Assembly (NCBI GenBank): GCA_007694095.1 | Contig: RECI01000315.1 | Location: forward strand, 1 to 34,412 | Reading direction: 5' to 3' | DNA length: 34,412 nt | From: Balneolaceae bacterium | GTDB taxonomy: Bacteria; Bacteroidota; Rhodothermia; Balneolales; Balneolaceae | Part shown: in pieces, positions 1-8,970 of the stretch | Numbering within the stretch: the stretch's first letter is position 1 | Layout of the letters: every line of letters starts with the position of its first letter | Made by a program: the position numbers and the translations under genes | The notes under the pieces: generated by a model | What the model was told of the DNA's origin: nothing | Seen by the model: only the letters and a program-made list of their open reading frames with translations | The model's database searches: none

Positions 1-2
1 AA

Positions 3-3000
3 TCGGTAAACAGGATTAGTGTAGTCTCAGAACATCAGGTATATCAAAACTGGATTTTTGCTACAGAAAAGGCCTATTCAGATAAGCAAAATGAAATTTC
101 TGTATATGATCGACTGAGTGGTATTTTTTTTGATTTATATCGGGAATCAAACAATGAGACTTACCTTAAATTTAGTTTGTATGAGGCGGGGATTAGAAAA
201 CGAGAGGAAATTATTGATAAACTTACTAAAGATGAGATAGAATCGGTGCAAAACCTAATCTCAATTTTGAGAAATGGTGTAAGTGATTCAACCCATTATA
301 TGATCAGGCCTTATTCATTCGATGACATATATCTCTTCTTGGATTTTGAAATTCCCCGCGAATTTCAACAAAATGCAAGAGAATTATTAGATTACTGGCA
401 TAGAAGATTACCTGAATACTACTCTGAAAGCTACTTAAAAGGCAGCTTTGTGACCCATTCCTTAATATTAGGGTATTATCAACTGGCCGATCATCAAAAA
501 GTATATGAAGTAAGCAGATACCTACAAAATACTAATCCCTTTCCAGATTCATCATTCTCGTTAGATTTATACCTGTTTTTATCTCACTCATTTAGATTAA
601 GTGGTTATTATCTTGACGCATTAAGATTATATGAAAGTATTTCAATCCCAATTGCCTTGAATTTAGTCAATATGCAACGTTATTATGAAATCAGAATGGA
701 CTATGCTTTGACTCAATTACGTATTGGAAATGTTAATGTAGCATTTAATGAATATCAAGATATCTTTTTAAATATTGAATATTTGACTGATTCAAGATAT
801 CGAACTGCCTTGCTTAATAATCTTGCCATTTGTTTCCTAAACACCGGAAGATTTGATCAATATGTAGAGTTTCAGCTTAATGCTTTCCATATTGCTCAAG
901 ATGATGAAAATATTGGACAACAGATAATGATACTTAGGAATCTCTACATTTTTTACCAGCGCCAAAACGAAACGGCAATCGCATATAGCTACCTTGAGCA
1001 AGCCCTTAATTTAGCGCGGGAAAAAGAATTATCAGCAGATATTGCAACTATACTTATAGCACTAGGTATATATAAACGCAGTTTAGAAGATGATTACACT
1101 CATGCTTTTGAACTTTTTTTTGAAGCACTTGACTACGCTGAGTATTACTCAATTTATCAACAAATATTTAACAGTTATTTTGAGATTGCTCAAACTTATA
1201 TGCTACTTGGAGATTACGAAAGCACAAATAAGTATATTGATATAATAATAGATTTAAGCCAATCCAGAAACGATAATCGGGGCTATGCCCTTTCTAATGT
1301 AATCCTTGCCAATTCATACATAAAATCCGGTAGAACAGAGCTTGCAAGAATAATTCTGTCTCAATTCACAGAACAAGATCTCCAGCAGCTTGTTTTCAAT
1401 TACAGGGTAATGGCTCACAATCTATCCATGCAAATTCAAATGGAAAACGGCAATCGTAAGGCTGCAATAAGCGAGAGTATTGAAATGATCGCTGAAATCA
1501 TCGACTGGCTCAGGGAAAGCAGCAATCAAGAAACCGGGCACATGCGGATGGATGAAGAATTTTCCGAAGCATTCCGGCTACACCTGAGCTTATTACAAAG
1601 TGAAAACAAAACCAAGGAAGCGTTAATAGCCATTGGGGATCTCAGAAACATTACCAGGTCCGGGTTTTATAACAACCCGCTTCTCAAATCAAAACTGCTG
1701 TCGGAAGAACAGTTGATCAGGGATTATAATTTAAGTAACCGTATCCAGCACCTGCGAAGTCAATATAGTATTGCATCTGGTGAACAATCAGTTTACCTGG
1801 CCAACGAACTACTTGCGGCAACATCGGAACGAAACAACCTGCTCAATCAGGCTATTCCGCATCTCCCGGAAACCTCTTATCACAGTACATTGCGGAACCT
1901 GCAGCGTCAGCTTCGCTCTGACCAGATGATCTTTTACATCTCGGTTTTTGATGGCCAGATTTTCAGGTTCTCGATAACAAGAAGAAATGTGGATATGAAA
2001 GTTTTTCCAAGGGATGACTACTATCTGGATCTGATCCACAACGCCATATCTTCCCTTGGTTACGGGCAAACCAACCTTCATGATTTACATAAAGTATACA
2101 CCACTTTTTTTGAAGGAGAAATTCCTGAGCGTATTAGTCATATCTATTTTATCCCTGACGGTCAGTTTTACATGCTGCCACTTGAAATTTTACCCATTAT
2201 TGAACCCCAGTCGAGTAACAGCTATGGTTCGGCAAATTATTTTGTGGAAAAGTACAGTGTAAGTTATGCCAACTCCCTATCTGAGATTGTACAAGGCCAA
2301 AAGACTCCAAAAAATGATTTTTATTTTGACATCGCAGGGTTTGGAATCAAAAGCTTCTCCGCTGCCGGCCATCCTGATTTAATGGATCTTCCATTCGGGC
2401 CTGAAGAAATTATCAACAGTAGCCGGGTAATGAATCAATTTTCAAGAAAAAAAATCTTCCTGGACTACGAAAGTACAAAAGAAAATTTCAGGGACGTTGC
2501 AGGCAAATCCAGAATATTGCACATTGCCACTCACAGTAAAGTAAATAATAATAACCCTCTTTTTTCACCACTCTACATGTACACTCGGAATGACAGTGAT
2601 ATTGAACTGGATGCAAAAACTGATGAAACCGACGGGATTATTTATGTGTATGAACTCTTTGACATGAATCTCAATGCGGATTTGATTTTCTTAAGTTCTT
2701 GTGAGTCAGGTACCGGTGGTTATCTACAAGGCACTGGTATTCTGGGCTTTTCAAGGGCATTTTCGTATGCTGGAGCAAAAAGCCTCTCATTAAACTTGTG
2801 GCCTATCCGGGATCAAACCGCAGCTGAAATCGCTGTTCGATTTTATGAAGGCCTGAACTCCGGCAAAAATAAAGCAGAGGCACTGCGAAACGCTCAAATT
2901 TCGTATCTGAATAAAAATAACAGTGACCCTTATTTATGGGGTGCATTTGTAATTTATGGCAACATCGATCCTGTGGTTTCAACTAATAGCCAATATCGGC

Positions 3001-3065
3001 TTGCATTTATCATTATTTTTGTTTTAATAGCAGCCTTTACAATACTATTCAGGTTTAATAAATAA
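3..3065 (+). CDS. TPR-CHAT envelope protease-like protein, 5' end cut by window edge
   Basis: A TPR-repeat protein with a C-terminal CHAT (caspase-HetF-associated) domain and one C-terminal membrane helix. The first ATG/GTG/TTG-type start is TTG at 177, but the frame is open back to base 3. Those 58 extra codons match the N-terminus of the next gene (a QNWIFATEKAY segment against KNWIIIVENAY), so the gene starts outside the window, probably with a signal peptide as in its neighbour. The CHAT domain spans about 1900-2975. It has the expected histidine in an IATHS motif (codon at 2532) and cysteine in an SSCESG motif (codon at 2700). A hydrophobic helix ends the protein, followed by a short basic tail. 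This predicts a periplasmic TPR-CHAT body tethered to the inner membrane. The TPR half is visibly more AT-rich than the CHAT half. The substrate is unknown; protease activity is inferred from the family dyad. Confidence 0.88.
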   Translation, partial: SVNRISVVSEHQVYQNWIFATEKAYSDKQNEISVYDRLSGIFFDLYRESNNETYLKFSLYEAGIRKREEIIDKLTKDEIESVQNLISILRNGVSDSTHYMIRPYSFDDIYLFLDFEIPREFQQNARELLDYWHRRLPEYYSESYLKGSFVTHSLILGYYQLADHQKVYEVSRYLQNTNPFPDSSFSLDLYLFLSHSFRLSGYYLDALRLYESISIPIALNLVNMQRYYEIRMDYALTQLRIGNVNVAFNEYQDIFLNIEYLTDSRYRTALLNNLAICFLNTGRFDQYVEFQLNAFHIAQDDENIGQQIMILRNLYIFYQRQNETAIAYSYLEQALNLAREKELSADIATILIALGIYKRSLEDDYTHAFELFFEALDYAEYYSIYQQIFNSYFEIAQTYMLLGDYESTNKYIDIIIDLSQSRNDNRGYALSNVILANSYIKSGRTELARIILSQFTEQDLQQLVFNYRVMAHNLSMQIQMENGNRKAAISESIEMIAEIIDWLRESSNQETGHMRMDEEFSEAFRLHLSLLQSENKTKEALIAIGDLRNITRSGFYNNPLLKSKLLSEEQLIRDYNLSNRIQHLRSQYSIASGEQSVYLANELLAATSERNNLLNQAIPHLPETSYHSTLRNLQRQLRSDQMIFYISVFDGQIFRFSITRRNVDMKVFPRDDYYLDLIHNAISSLGYGQTNLHDLHKVYTTFFEGEIPERISHIYFIPDGQFYMLPLEILPIIEPQSSNSYGSANYFVEKYSVSYANSLSEIVQGQKTPKNDFYFDIAGFGIKSFSAAGHPDLMDLPFGPEEIINSSRVMNQFSRKKIFLDYESTKENFRDVAGKSRILHIATHSKVNNNNPLFSPLYMYTRNDSDIELDAKTDETDGIIYVYELFDMNLNADLIFLSSCESGTGGYLQGTGILGFSRAFSYAGAKSLSLNLWPIRDQTAAEIAVRFYEGLNSGKNKAEALRNAQISYLNKNNSDPYLWGAFVIYGNIDPVVSTNSQYRLAFIIIFVLIAAFTILFRFNK

Positions 3066-3398
3066 AAACTTCATCAAGTTGGCTTTATTTCTATGCCTCT
3101 GGCTATCAATATAATACTGGATGTCGATATAATTCTTGAGATCTTCAGAATTAATCATCGGCGCCCTTTGATTATGCATGACATTTTCAAGGGTATAATA
3201 AATTTGACTACTCTTCAATTTTTCTCTGTTTGCAATCATGGTATTGCAATCATCGGAATCGGTAATCTGGTCTTCAATGCAGTTAAACTGAGAGAGACAT
3301 TTCAAATACTGAAAAAATATCAAGCGGAAAAATTGATGTAGCCGATGGATAAATAAGATGGGTAACGCCGTTGAATAGTATTCGAAACTCACATACAT
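3045..3398 (-). CDS. small unrecognised ORF, doubtful
   Basis: A 117-codon ORF starting with ATG, antisense to the gap between the two CHAT genes and overlapping the last 21 bases of the first. The product is rich in Asp, Asn, Lys and Ile, with no signal peptide or motif that I recognise. A shorter plus-strand ORF covers the same bases, so at least one of the two is a shadow. The minus-strand product looks more like a soluble protein because it has more charge and fewer hydrophobic runs. It may be a small hypothetical gene, a decayed remnant or chance. Confidence 0.22.
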   Translation of the reverse strand: MYVSFEYYSTALPILFIHRLHQFFRLIFFQYLKCLSQFNCIEDQITDSDDCNTMIANREKLKSSQIYYTLENVMHNQRAPMINSEDLKNYIDIQYYIDSQRHRNKANLMKFLFIKPE

Positions 3399-3535
3399 AC
3401 AGCAACCTCAAGATGCTTTATGTATGAACGTCTAATTGAAGCTAGGATGGCCGATGAATTACACACATAAAAAACTAGTGAACTAGCGGAATCAGAAGAA
3501 AGCTTATTGAAAAAATTATTAATACTATAGTTCTC
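3066..3535. other. intergenic gap between the two CHAT genes
   Basis: About 470 bases separate tandem paralogues that might be expected to sit closer. The gap holds the doubtful minus-strand ORF. It also has an 8-bp inverted repeat (CATACATA at 3392-3399, TATGTATG at 3419-3426) and an AT-rich stretch before the second CHAT start that could carry its promoter. I see no clear terminator. Confidence 0.5.
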
Positions 3536-6500
3536 ATGATGAGGTTATTTTTTTTCTTTTTTGTGATCATGTTCTCTTTTTCATTTGCAACCTGCAATGT
3601 TAATGCTAAAGAGATGCTAAATCAGGATTACCAGAATGAAGTGCTAAAAAACTGGATAATCATAGTTGAAAATGCATATACCTTACCCGATTCATCCGAA
3701 AACGGCACACCAGGCTATAACATAGCCAGTGAACATTTCTTTGATCTTTACAAAAAAAGCGGGGATGCAATCTACCTGAACTTTGCCCTGCATGAAGCCG
3801 ACAGGGGAAAAAGAGAGCAAATTATCAATGAGCTCGGAATCTACGAACGGAAAGTTGTTTCACATATCATTCAAAAACTGAATAACGATATTTTACCGGA
3901 TAATTATTTTGACCTTACTCCTTTCACTGTCGCCAATATTTACCATTTTTATAATATAACGATAGATCAAGGGCAAGAAGCAAAAGCCAAACTACTACTT
4001 GATTATTGGACAAGTCTATTACCAAACATATATGAAACAGATGATCATTTAATCATTTTCAAGATTCACTCATTGGTCAGTGGATACAACCAACTAGGCG
4101 ATTACCAAACGGCATACAGATTAGGTGAATATTTAATTGAAAAACAACCCTTTCCAGCTTCACATTTTGCCGTTGATTTTTTTTTAACATTAGATTTTTC
4201 TGCCAAATCATCGGGATATTATGTAAGCTCATTGAAAATTCTTCAAGAACAATTACTCCCTTTGTCAGAATTTCTGGATGATAAATATATTCAGGCAATC
4301 ATCAGGATGAATTATGCAATGACTTTATTTCGAATCGGAAATATTACAGAAGCTTTAAAGGAAAACGAACAAGTATTCTCAAATTTGGAGTACCTGCCAA
4401 ATCCGAATGACAAGGCCGCCATTTTTAACAATCTTGCCATTATTTATTTAAATACGGGCAGGTTCAATCAGTATCTGGATTTTCAATTAAATGCACTTCG
4501 AATTGCAGATAAAGAAAATAATTACAGTCAACAAATTCTGATACTTCGAAATCTGTACATTTTTTACCGACGCCAAAGCGAAACAGAACAGGCATTTAAC
4601 TACCTTGAAAAAGCCCTTCATTTAGCATCTGAAAAGAATATTACTGAAGAATTAGCGCCATTACTGATCTCTCTTGGCATTTACAAGCGAACTGTTGAGG
4701 ATCAGCCAGCAGATGCATTAGATTATTTTTATGAAGCGCGCAATCATGCAATCAATTACTCCAATTACCGTCAGATTTTCAATAGTCATTTTGAAATTGC
4801 GATGACCTATCTGCTGCTTGAAGATTTTGAAACGGCTGAAAAATATATCAATGATATCATCAATTTAAGCCAATCAAGAAATGATAACCTCGGCTATGTA
4901 CAATCACATATAACTCTTGCCAATTCATATATAAAATCGGGAAGATTAGAGGAAGCTAATACCATTCTGTCTCGATTTACAGATAGTGACTTCCATCAGC
5001 TTACATTTGAGTTCAGGGTGTTGGTTCACAATATCTCATTACAAATAAAAATGGAAAATGGCAGATATAAAGATGCTTTAAATGAAAGTTCAGAAATGAT
5101 CTCTGAAATCATCGATTGGCTGAGAGAAAGCAGCAACCAGGAAACCGGTCATATGCGGATGGACCAGGAATTTTCCGAAGCTTTCCGGTTGCATCTCAAC
5201 CTGTTATTCCGGCTCAACAGGCCGAAGGAAGCTTTATACACTATTGGTAGCCTGAGAAATATTTCCAGGTCTGGATTCTATAATAACCCGCTCCTGAAAT
5301 CACAAATGTTGACCCAGGAAGAATTAATTCACGACTATCAGCTTAGCGACAGAATCAGGCAGCTCCGCGGGCAATATGCAACGGCAGCCGCTGAACATAA
5401 AGTTTCTGTAAACAACGAATTGATTACTGCTATATCAGAGAGAAACCATCTGCTAAATCGTGCTATTCCCCAATACCATGATACCCCTTATGAAAACGCC
5501 CTTCGTAAACTCCGCCGTCAGCTTCGTTCTGACCAGATGGTCTTTCACATCTCGGTTTTTGACGGGCAGATTTTCAAATTTGCAATTACACGAGGGAAAA
5601 TGGATATGAAAGTCTATCCAAAAGATGACTATTATCAGGGGCTGATTAAAAATGCCACATCTTCTTTAGGCAATGGCAATACAAACCTGAAGGATTTACA
5701 CGAAGTTTACACCACTTTTTTCGAAGGGGATATCCCAAAAACGATAACCCATATCTACTTTATCCCTGACGATCACTTTTACATGCTGCCGCTCGGAATT
5801 TTACCTGTATTAGCCCCGGAATCGAGTGACAGCTACAGAACTACATCCTATTTTATGGAAAGATACAGTGTGAGTTATGCCAATACCCTGTCCGATATCG
5901 TGAATAAACGTGGTATTAAAAATGATGATTTTTATTATGAGATGGCGGGTTTTGGAATCAGTAATTTCTCTGATGCCGGGCATCCCAGCTTAACTGATCT
6001 ACCATTCGGACCTGTTGAAATTATACGCAGTGCAGAGGTATTGGATCATTTAACTGAAAAGAAAATATTTCTGGAAAATGAAAGCACCAAAGAAAATTTC
6101 AGGGAAATATCCGGCAAATCCAGAATATTACATATAGCAACCCACAGCAAAGTGAATAACAATAATCCGCTTTTTTCAGCGCTCTATATGCATAACGGAC
6201 TATCTAACAACGCCAATGGAGAATTGACACCCGATGAACATTCCGGCATTATGTATGCCTATGAACTCTTTGACTTAAACCTGAATGCGGATTTAATATT
6301 CCTAAGCTCGTGTGAATCCGGATCCGGAAGTTACTTACAGGGCACCGGTATATTAGGTTTTTCCAGGGCATTTTCCTACGCAGGAGCACAAAGCCTCTCC
6401 TTAAATTTATGGCCTGTAAGAGACCGAACCGCCGCTGAAATAGCTGTCCGCTTTTATGAGGCTCTGAACGAAGGAAAAAACAAAGCCGATGCACTCCGAT

Positions 6501-6712
6501 CCGCTCAAATGTCATATATGAATCATAACAACAGCGATCCTTACTTGTGGGGTGCATTTGTACTTTATGGCAATATTGACCCTGTTATTTCAACCAAAGG
6601 CCAACATCACTATTTATATATTATGTATTTTACGTTAATGTTCGCCTTAATTGTACTTTTCAGATTATATAAAAAAAGGAATCTTGTCAGAAATATAATT
6701 CAAAGACCTTAA
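3536..6712 (+). CDS. TPR-CHAT envelope protease-like protein, second tandem copy
   Basis: A 1058-residue paralogue of the preceding gene. It has a hydrophobic signal peptide at residues 3-20, helical TPR-like repeats at about 150-600, a CHAT domain at about 655-1016, a membrane helix at about 1026-1046 and a basic tail. The catalytic pair is H870 (IATHS) and C926 (SSCESG). A cysteine at residue 20 near the end of the signal could alternatively mark a poor lipobox. CHAT domains are caspase/separase-like cysteine proteases, often fused to TPRs that sense a partner. Here the body should face the periplasm. The two paralogues are most alike from the block around residue 525 (IIDWLRESS) onward and more different in the TPR region, as if they share a target chemistry but sense different partners. 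It starts with two consecutive ATGs; the first is used here. It converges on the TPR/receiver pair. Confidence 0.9.
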   Translation: MMRLFFFFFVIMFSFSFATCNVNAKEMLNQDYQNEVLKNWIIIVENAYTLPDSSENGTPGYNIASEHFFDLYKKSGDAIYLNFALHEADRGKREQIINELGIYERKVVSHIIQKLNNDILPDNYFDLTPFTVANIYHFYNITIDQGQEAKAKLLLDYWTSLLPNIYETDDHLIIFKIHSLVSGYNQLGDYQTAYRLGEYLIEKQPFPASHFAVDFFLTLDFSAKSSGYYVSSLKILQEQLLPLSEFLDDKYIQAIIRMNYAMTLFRIGNITEALKENEQVFSNLEYLPNPNDKAAIFNNLAIIYLNTGRFNQYLDFQLNALRIADKENNYSQQILILRNLYIFYRRQSETEQAFNYLEKALHLASEKNITEELAPLLISLGIYKRTVEDQPADALDYFYEARNHAINYSNYRQIFNSHFEIAMTYLLLEDFETAEKYINDIINLSQSRNDNLGYVQSHITLANSYIKSGRLEEANTILSRFTDSDFHQLTFEFRVLVHNISLQIKMENGRYKDALNESSEMISEIIDWLRESSNQETGHMRMDQEFSEAFRLHLNLLFRLNRPKEALYTIGSLRNISRSGFYNNPLLKSQMLTQEELIHDYQLSDRIRQLRGQYATAAAEHKVSVNNELITAISERNHLLNRAIPQYHDTPYENALRKLRRQLRSDQMVFHISVFDGQIFKFAITRGKMDMKVYPKDDYYQGLIKNATSSLGNGNTNLKDLHEVYTTFFEGDIPKTITHIYFIPDDHFYMLPLGILPVLAPESSDSYRTTSYFMERYSVSYANTLSDIVNKRGIKNDDFYYEMAGFGISNFSDAGHPSLTDLPFGPVEIIRSAEVLDHLTEKKIFLENESTKENFREISGKSRILHIATHSKVNNNNPLFSALYMHNGLSNNANGELTPDEHSGIMYAYELFDLNLNADLIFLSSCESGSGSYLQGTGILGFSRAFSYAGAQSLSLNLWPVRDRTAAEIAVRFYEALNEGKNKADALRSAQMSYMNHNNSDPYLWGAFVLYGNIDPVISTKGQHHYLYIMYFTLMFALIVLFRLYKKRNLVRNIIQRP

Positions 6713-6805
6713 GATGAGATACGATCTTCTTTATATGCCCATGTATTAACCGAACCAGAAGACGAAGTATAGATAAGTAAATTTGACTGCGATTTAAAAC
6801 CAGGT

Positions 6806-7567
6806 TTACAGGCTCTCAAGTGCCATTTTTGCTACCCTGCTAAATGATCCATCTGCCTCAATCACCTTAATTATATTCTCCATGGCTTCTTGTTTCATTC
6901 CAAGCTGCAGTTGTGTATTGGCAAGATACCAATATGATTTTTCCCTCAACACCTTTCCGGGATTCATATGCAGTATCCGGTCGAATGTTTCATGGGCTTC
7001 CTGATAATAGCCTGCATTATAATATATTGTCCCTTTCACAATATAGACATCAACTGCCTCATTCGAGTCTAATATTTCAACTTCAATTGATTTGAGCAGA
7101 TCCAAAGCTGAAGTTATTTCACCGGCAGATGAAAATGAAATGGCTGAGTTGAGTATACTTTCGAGATTCGTTGTTACATCAGCAGATCTCTCAATATTAA
7201 ATTCGATCATGGCAATCGGGCTGAACTCTGGCTCTGATACCTGGTTGCTGAATATATTGAAAAGAACACCCATACTAAGTAAGAGTATGGCAGCGGCTGC
7301 AAGATAGTGTTTCACATAACCACCAAATACCTTCTTCGAACTCATTGGCAGAATAACCGTTTCATTCTCCCTTCCTGTTTCTTCATTTGTAGAGGAAAAT
7401 GCACCTTCATGCCCCATTTTTTTGAGAGTTGCAAGGGTTTGTAAATATTCAAGGTCACTGGGATTAGCAATTAAATGTGCCCATAGATTGTCAACTTCCT
7501 GTTCGGATAAACTCCCCTCAACAAAATTGTGGATCAGGTGTAATATGTGTTCGTTATTTTTTTTCAT
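6806..7567 (-). CDS. one-pass TPR protein with anti-sigma-like layout
   Basis: A 253-residue protein. Residues 1-50 form a helical cytoplasmic head (FVEGSLSEQEVDNLW, then a spaced leucine pattern) like the N-terminus of FCB anti-sigma proteins, but without zinc-binding Cys/His. One membrane helix lies at about 87-109. Residues about 130-253 hold two or three TPR-like units (YYNAGYYQEAHETFDRIL is typical), which should lie in the periplasm. Its ATG overlaps the TGA of the upstream receiver gene in an ATGA junction, so the two are probably translationally coupled. The periplasmic TPRs face the same compartment as the CHAT proteins, so an interaction is plausible but inferred. No sigma-factor gene is next to it; the receiver protein takes that position. 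Function unproven. Confidence 0.8.
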   Translation of the reverse strand: MKKNNEHILHLIHNFVEGSLSEQEVDNLWAHLIANPSDLEYLQTLATLKKMGHEGAFSSTNEETGRENETVILPMSSKKVFGGYVKHYLAAAAILLLSMGVLFNIFSNQVSEPEFSPIAMIEFNIERSADVTTNLESILNSAISFSSAGEITSALDLLKSIEVEILDSNEAVDVYIVKGTIYYNAGYYQEAHETFDRILHMNPGKVLREKSYWYLANTQLQLGMKQEAMENIIKVIEADGSFSRVAKMALESL

Positions 7568-8166
7568 AATTCGAATTTCCTGCTCTTATTTTTTTCCAGG
7601 TGTTTATAGATTTCGTGCAGTGTGCCAAGCAGGTAAGATTTGTCGAATGGTTTTTGAATATATGCGTTTATCCTTGAGGAAATACATTGCTTTCTGACCT
7701 GACTGTACTCATTGGTAGTCAATGCAATGATAGGAATAGACTTGCTATTGTTATCTTCTCTTATCATACTACTGGCTTCAAACCCGTCAATACCGGTTCC
7801 CAGGTTAATATCCATTAATATCAAATCAAAATTTTTCTCTTTAAGTGCCTTAAGTGCCTGCTCAGCCGAATCAACACTTTCCACTTCAAATTCATTTTTT
7901 AGAAAAATGGATACCAGTAACCTGATTTGTGGGCTATCGTCTACGTGAAGAAGTTTTGGTTTATTTCTTTCACTTTTCGCTTCACTTTTTCCATGTCGAA
8001 ATAATGACAAACCACTCCTGATATTTGGCCTTATCCCATTTGAAGAAGCAAGTTCATCCGGATTAAGATATAATTCATATGATGAAGGTACATCCAGTGA
8101 ATGTGCTGCTGAACCATTCATGTAATTATAAGTAAATGCCTTGGGAAATAATACACACGTTTTCAT
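7564..8166 (-). CDS. stand-alone receiver protein with N-terminal extension
   Basis: A 200-residue response-regulator receiver. About 68 residues of unrecognised, low-hydrophobicity sequence precede the domain at 70-190. All phosphorylation residues are present: acidic pair D76/D77 (HVDDS), phosphoacceptor D119 (LILMDINLG), T150/T151 (ALTT) and K172 (QKPF). There is no DNA-binding or enzymatic output domain, so it should act by protein contact like CheY or Spo0F. It overlaps the following TPR membrane protein by four bases. No histidine kinase is encoded in the window. It could relay phosphorylation to, or sequester, the cytoplasmic head of the TPR protein; this is inferred only from the coupling. 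The extension may be partly untranslated if a later start is used, but the only in-frame ATG I see is at residue 16. Confidence 0.85.
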   Translation of the reverse strand: MKTCVLFPKAFTYNYMNGSAAHSLDVPSSYELYLNPDELASSNGIRPNIRSGLSLFRHGKSEAKSERNKPKLLHVDDSPQIRLLVSIFLKNEFEVESVDSAEQALKALKEKNFDLILMDINLGTGIDGFEASSMIREDNNSKSIPIIALTTNEYSQVRKQCISSRINAYIQKPFDKSYLLGTLHEIYKHLEKNKSRKFEL

Positions 8167-8387
8167 TATAAAACTTTTTATTAATTATCACGACTATATA
8201 AAGGATGCATGAAAAGCAGATTTGTTACATTTTTTTTGAAATTTTTTTTAGCTCAATATTTATGAGTTCGTGGCTGGTAATTATTTGATTAAATATTTTT
8301 ACCAATCGCCCCCAACTGTTGGCAAAACCTTAAAAGTAAATTAAATTGACTATATATTTACTTTTATCGAATTATTGTCAACAGGCT

Positions 8388-8876
8388 ATGTCAGAACTAA
8401 AAAAAGCCGCTCTTGCATTCTTATCCAATCAAAATATTGCTGTTGTGGGTGTTTCTTCAAAGGGCGATACCGCTGCAAATTTTATTTATAAAAAATTGAG
8501 GACGAGCGGTTATCGGGTATTTCCGGTTAATCCGAATGCGGATATCGTTGAGGGAGACAAATGTTATAAAAGCCTTACTTCCTTATCCGGTATTATTGAT
8601 GGTGTAGTTATTGGAACGCATCCTGATGTAACCCCTCAAATCATAAGGGAATGCGCTGAAATTAATGTCGGGCAGGTATGGATTCATCGCTCAATCGGGC
8701 AGGGTAGTTATCACCCTGCAGCCATTGAACTGGCCAAAGAGTTAAACATTTCCTTAATCCCCGGCGGCTGCCCTTTGATGTTCAATGAACCGGTTGATTT
8801 TGGTCATAAATGTCTCAGATGGTTTCTAATGCGCAGTAAAAAAGAGAAAACCCCGATCGGTTTTCATCTCAAATGA
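8388..8876 (+). CDS. CoA-binding (YccU-like) Rossmann protein
   Basis: A small cytoplasmic protein of 162 residues in the CoA_binding_2 family. It has a Rossmann start (NIAVVGVSSKGDTAANFIYKK), a PVNPNADIVEG block and the conserved tail motif GGCPLMFNEP. I start it at the ATG at 8388, because the preceding in-frame TTG at 8346 would add residues unlike the family and the family begins close to the Rossmann strand. An AT-rich divergent gap separates it from the receiver gene. The physiological role of these proteins is not established; CoA or nucleotide binding is inferred from the fold. Confidence 0.85.
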   Translation: MSELKKAALAFLSNQNIAVVGVSSKGDTAANFIYKKLRTSGYRVFPVNPNADIVEGDKCYKSLTSLSGIIDGVVIGTHPDVTPQIIRECAEINVGQVWIHRSIGQGSYHPAAIELAKELNISLIPGGCPLMFNEPVDFGHKCLRWFLMRSKKEKTPIGFHLK

Positions 8877-8970
8877 TTTTTATCGGATAAATTGCAGTGG
8901 TATCATCAGGAACGAAATATTCAAATCTATGATTTACCCGAATTGTTGAAATAATTCGGCTCTTGTACTG

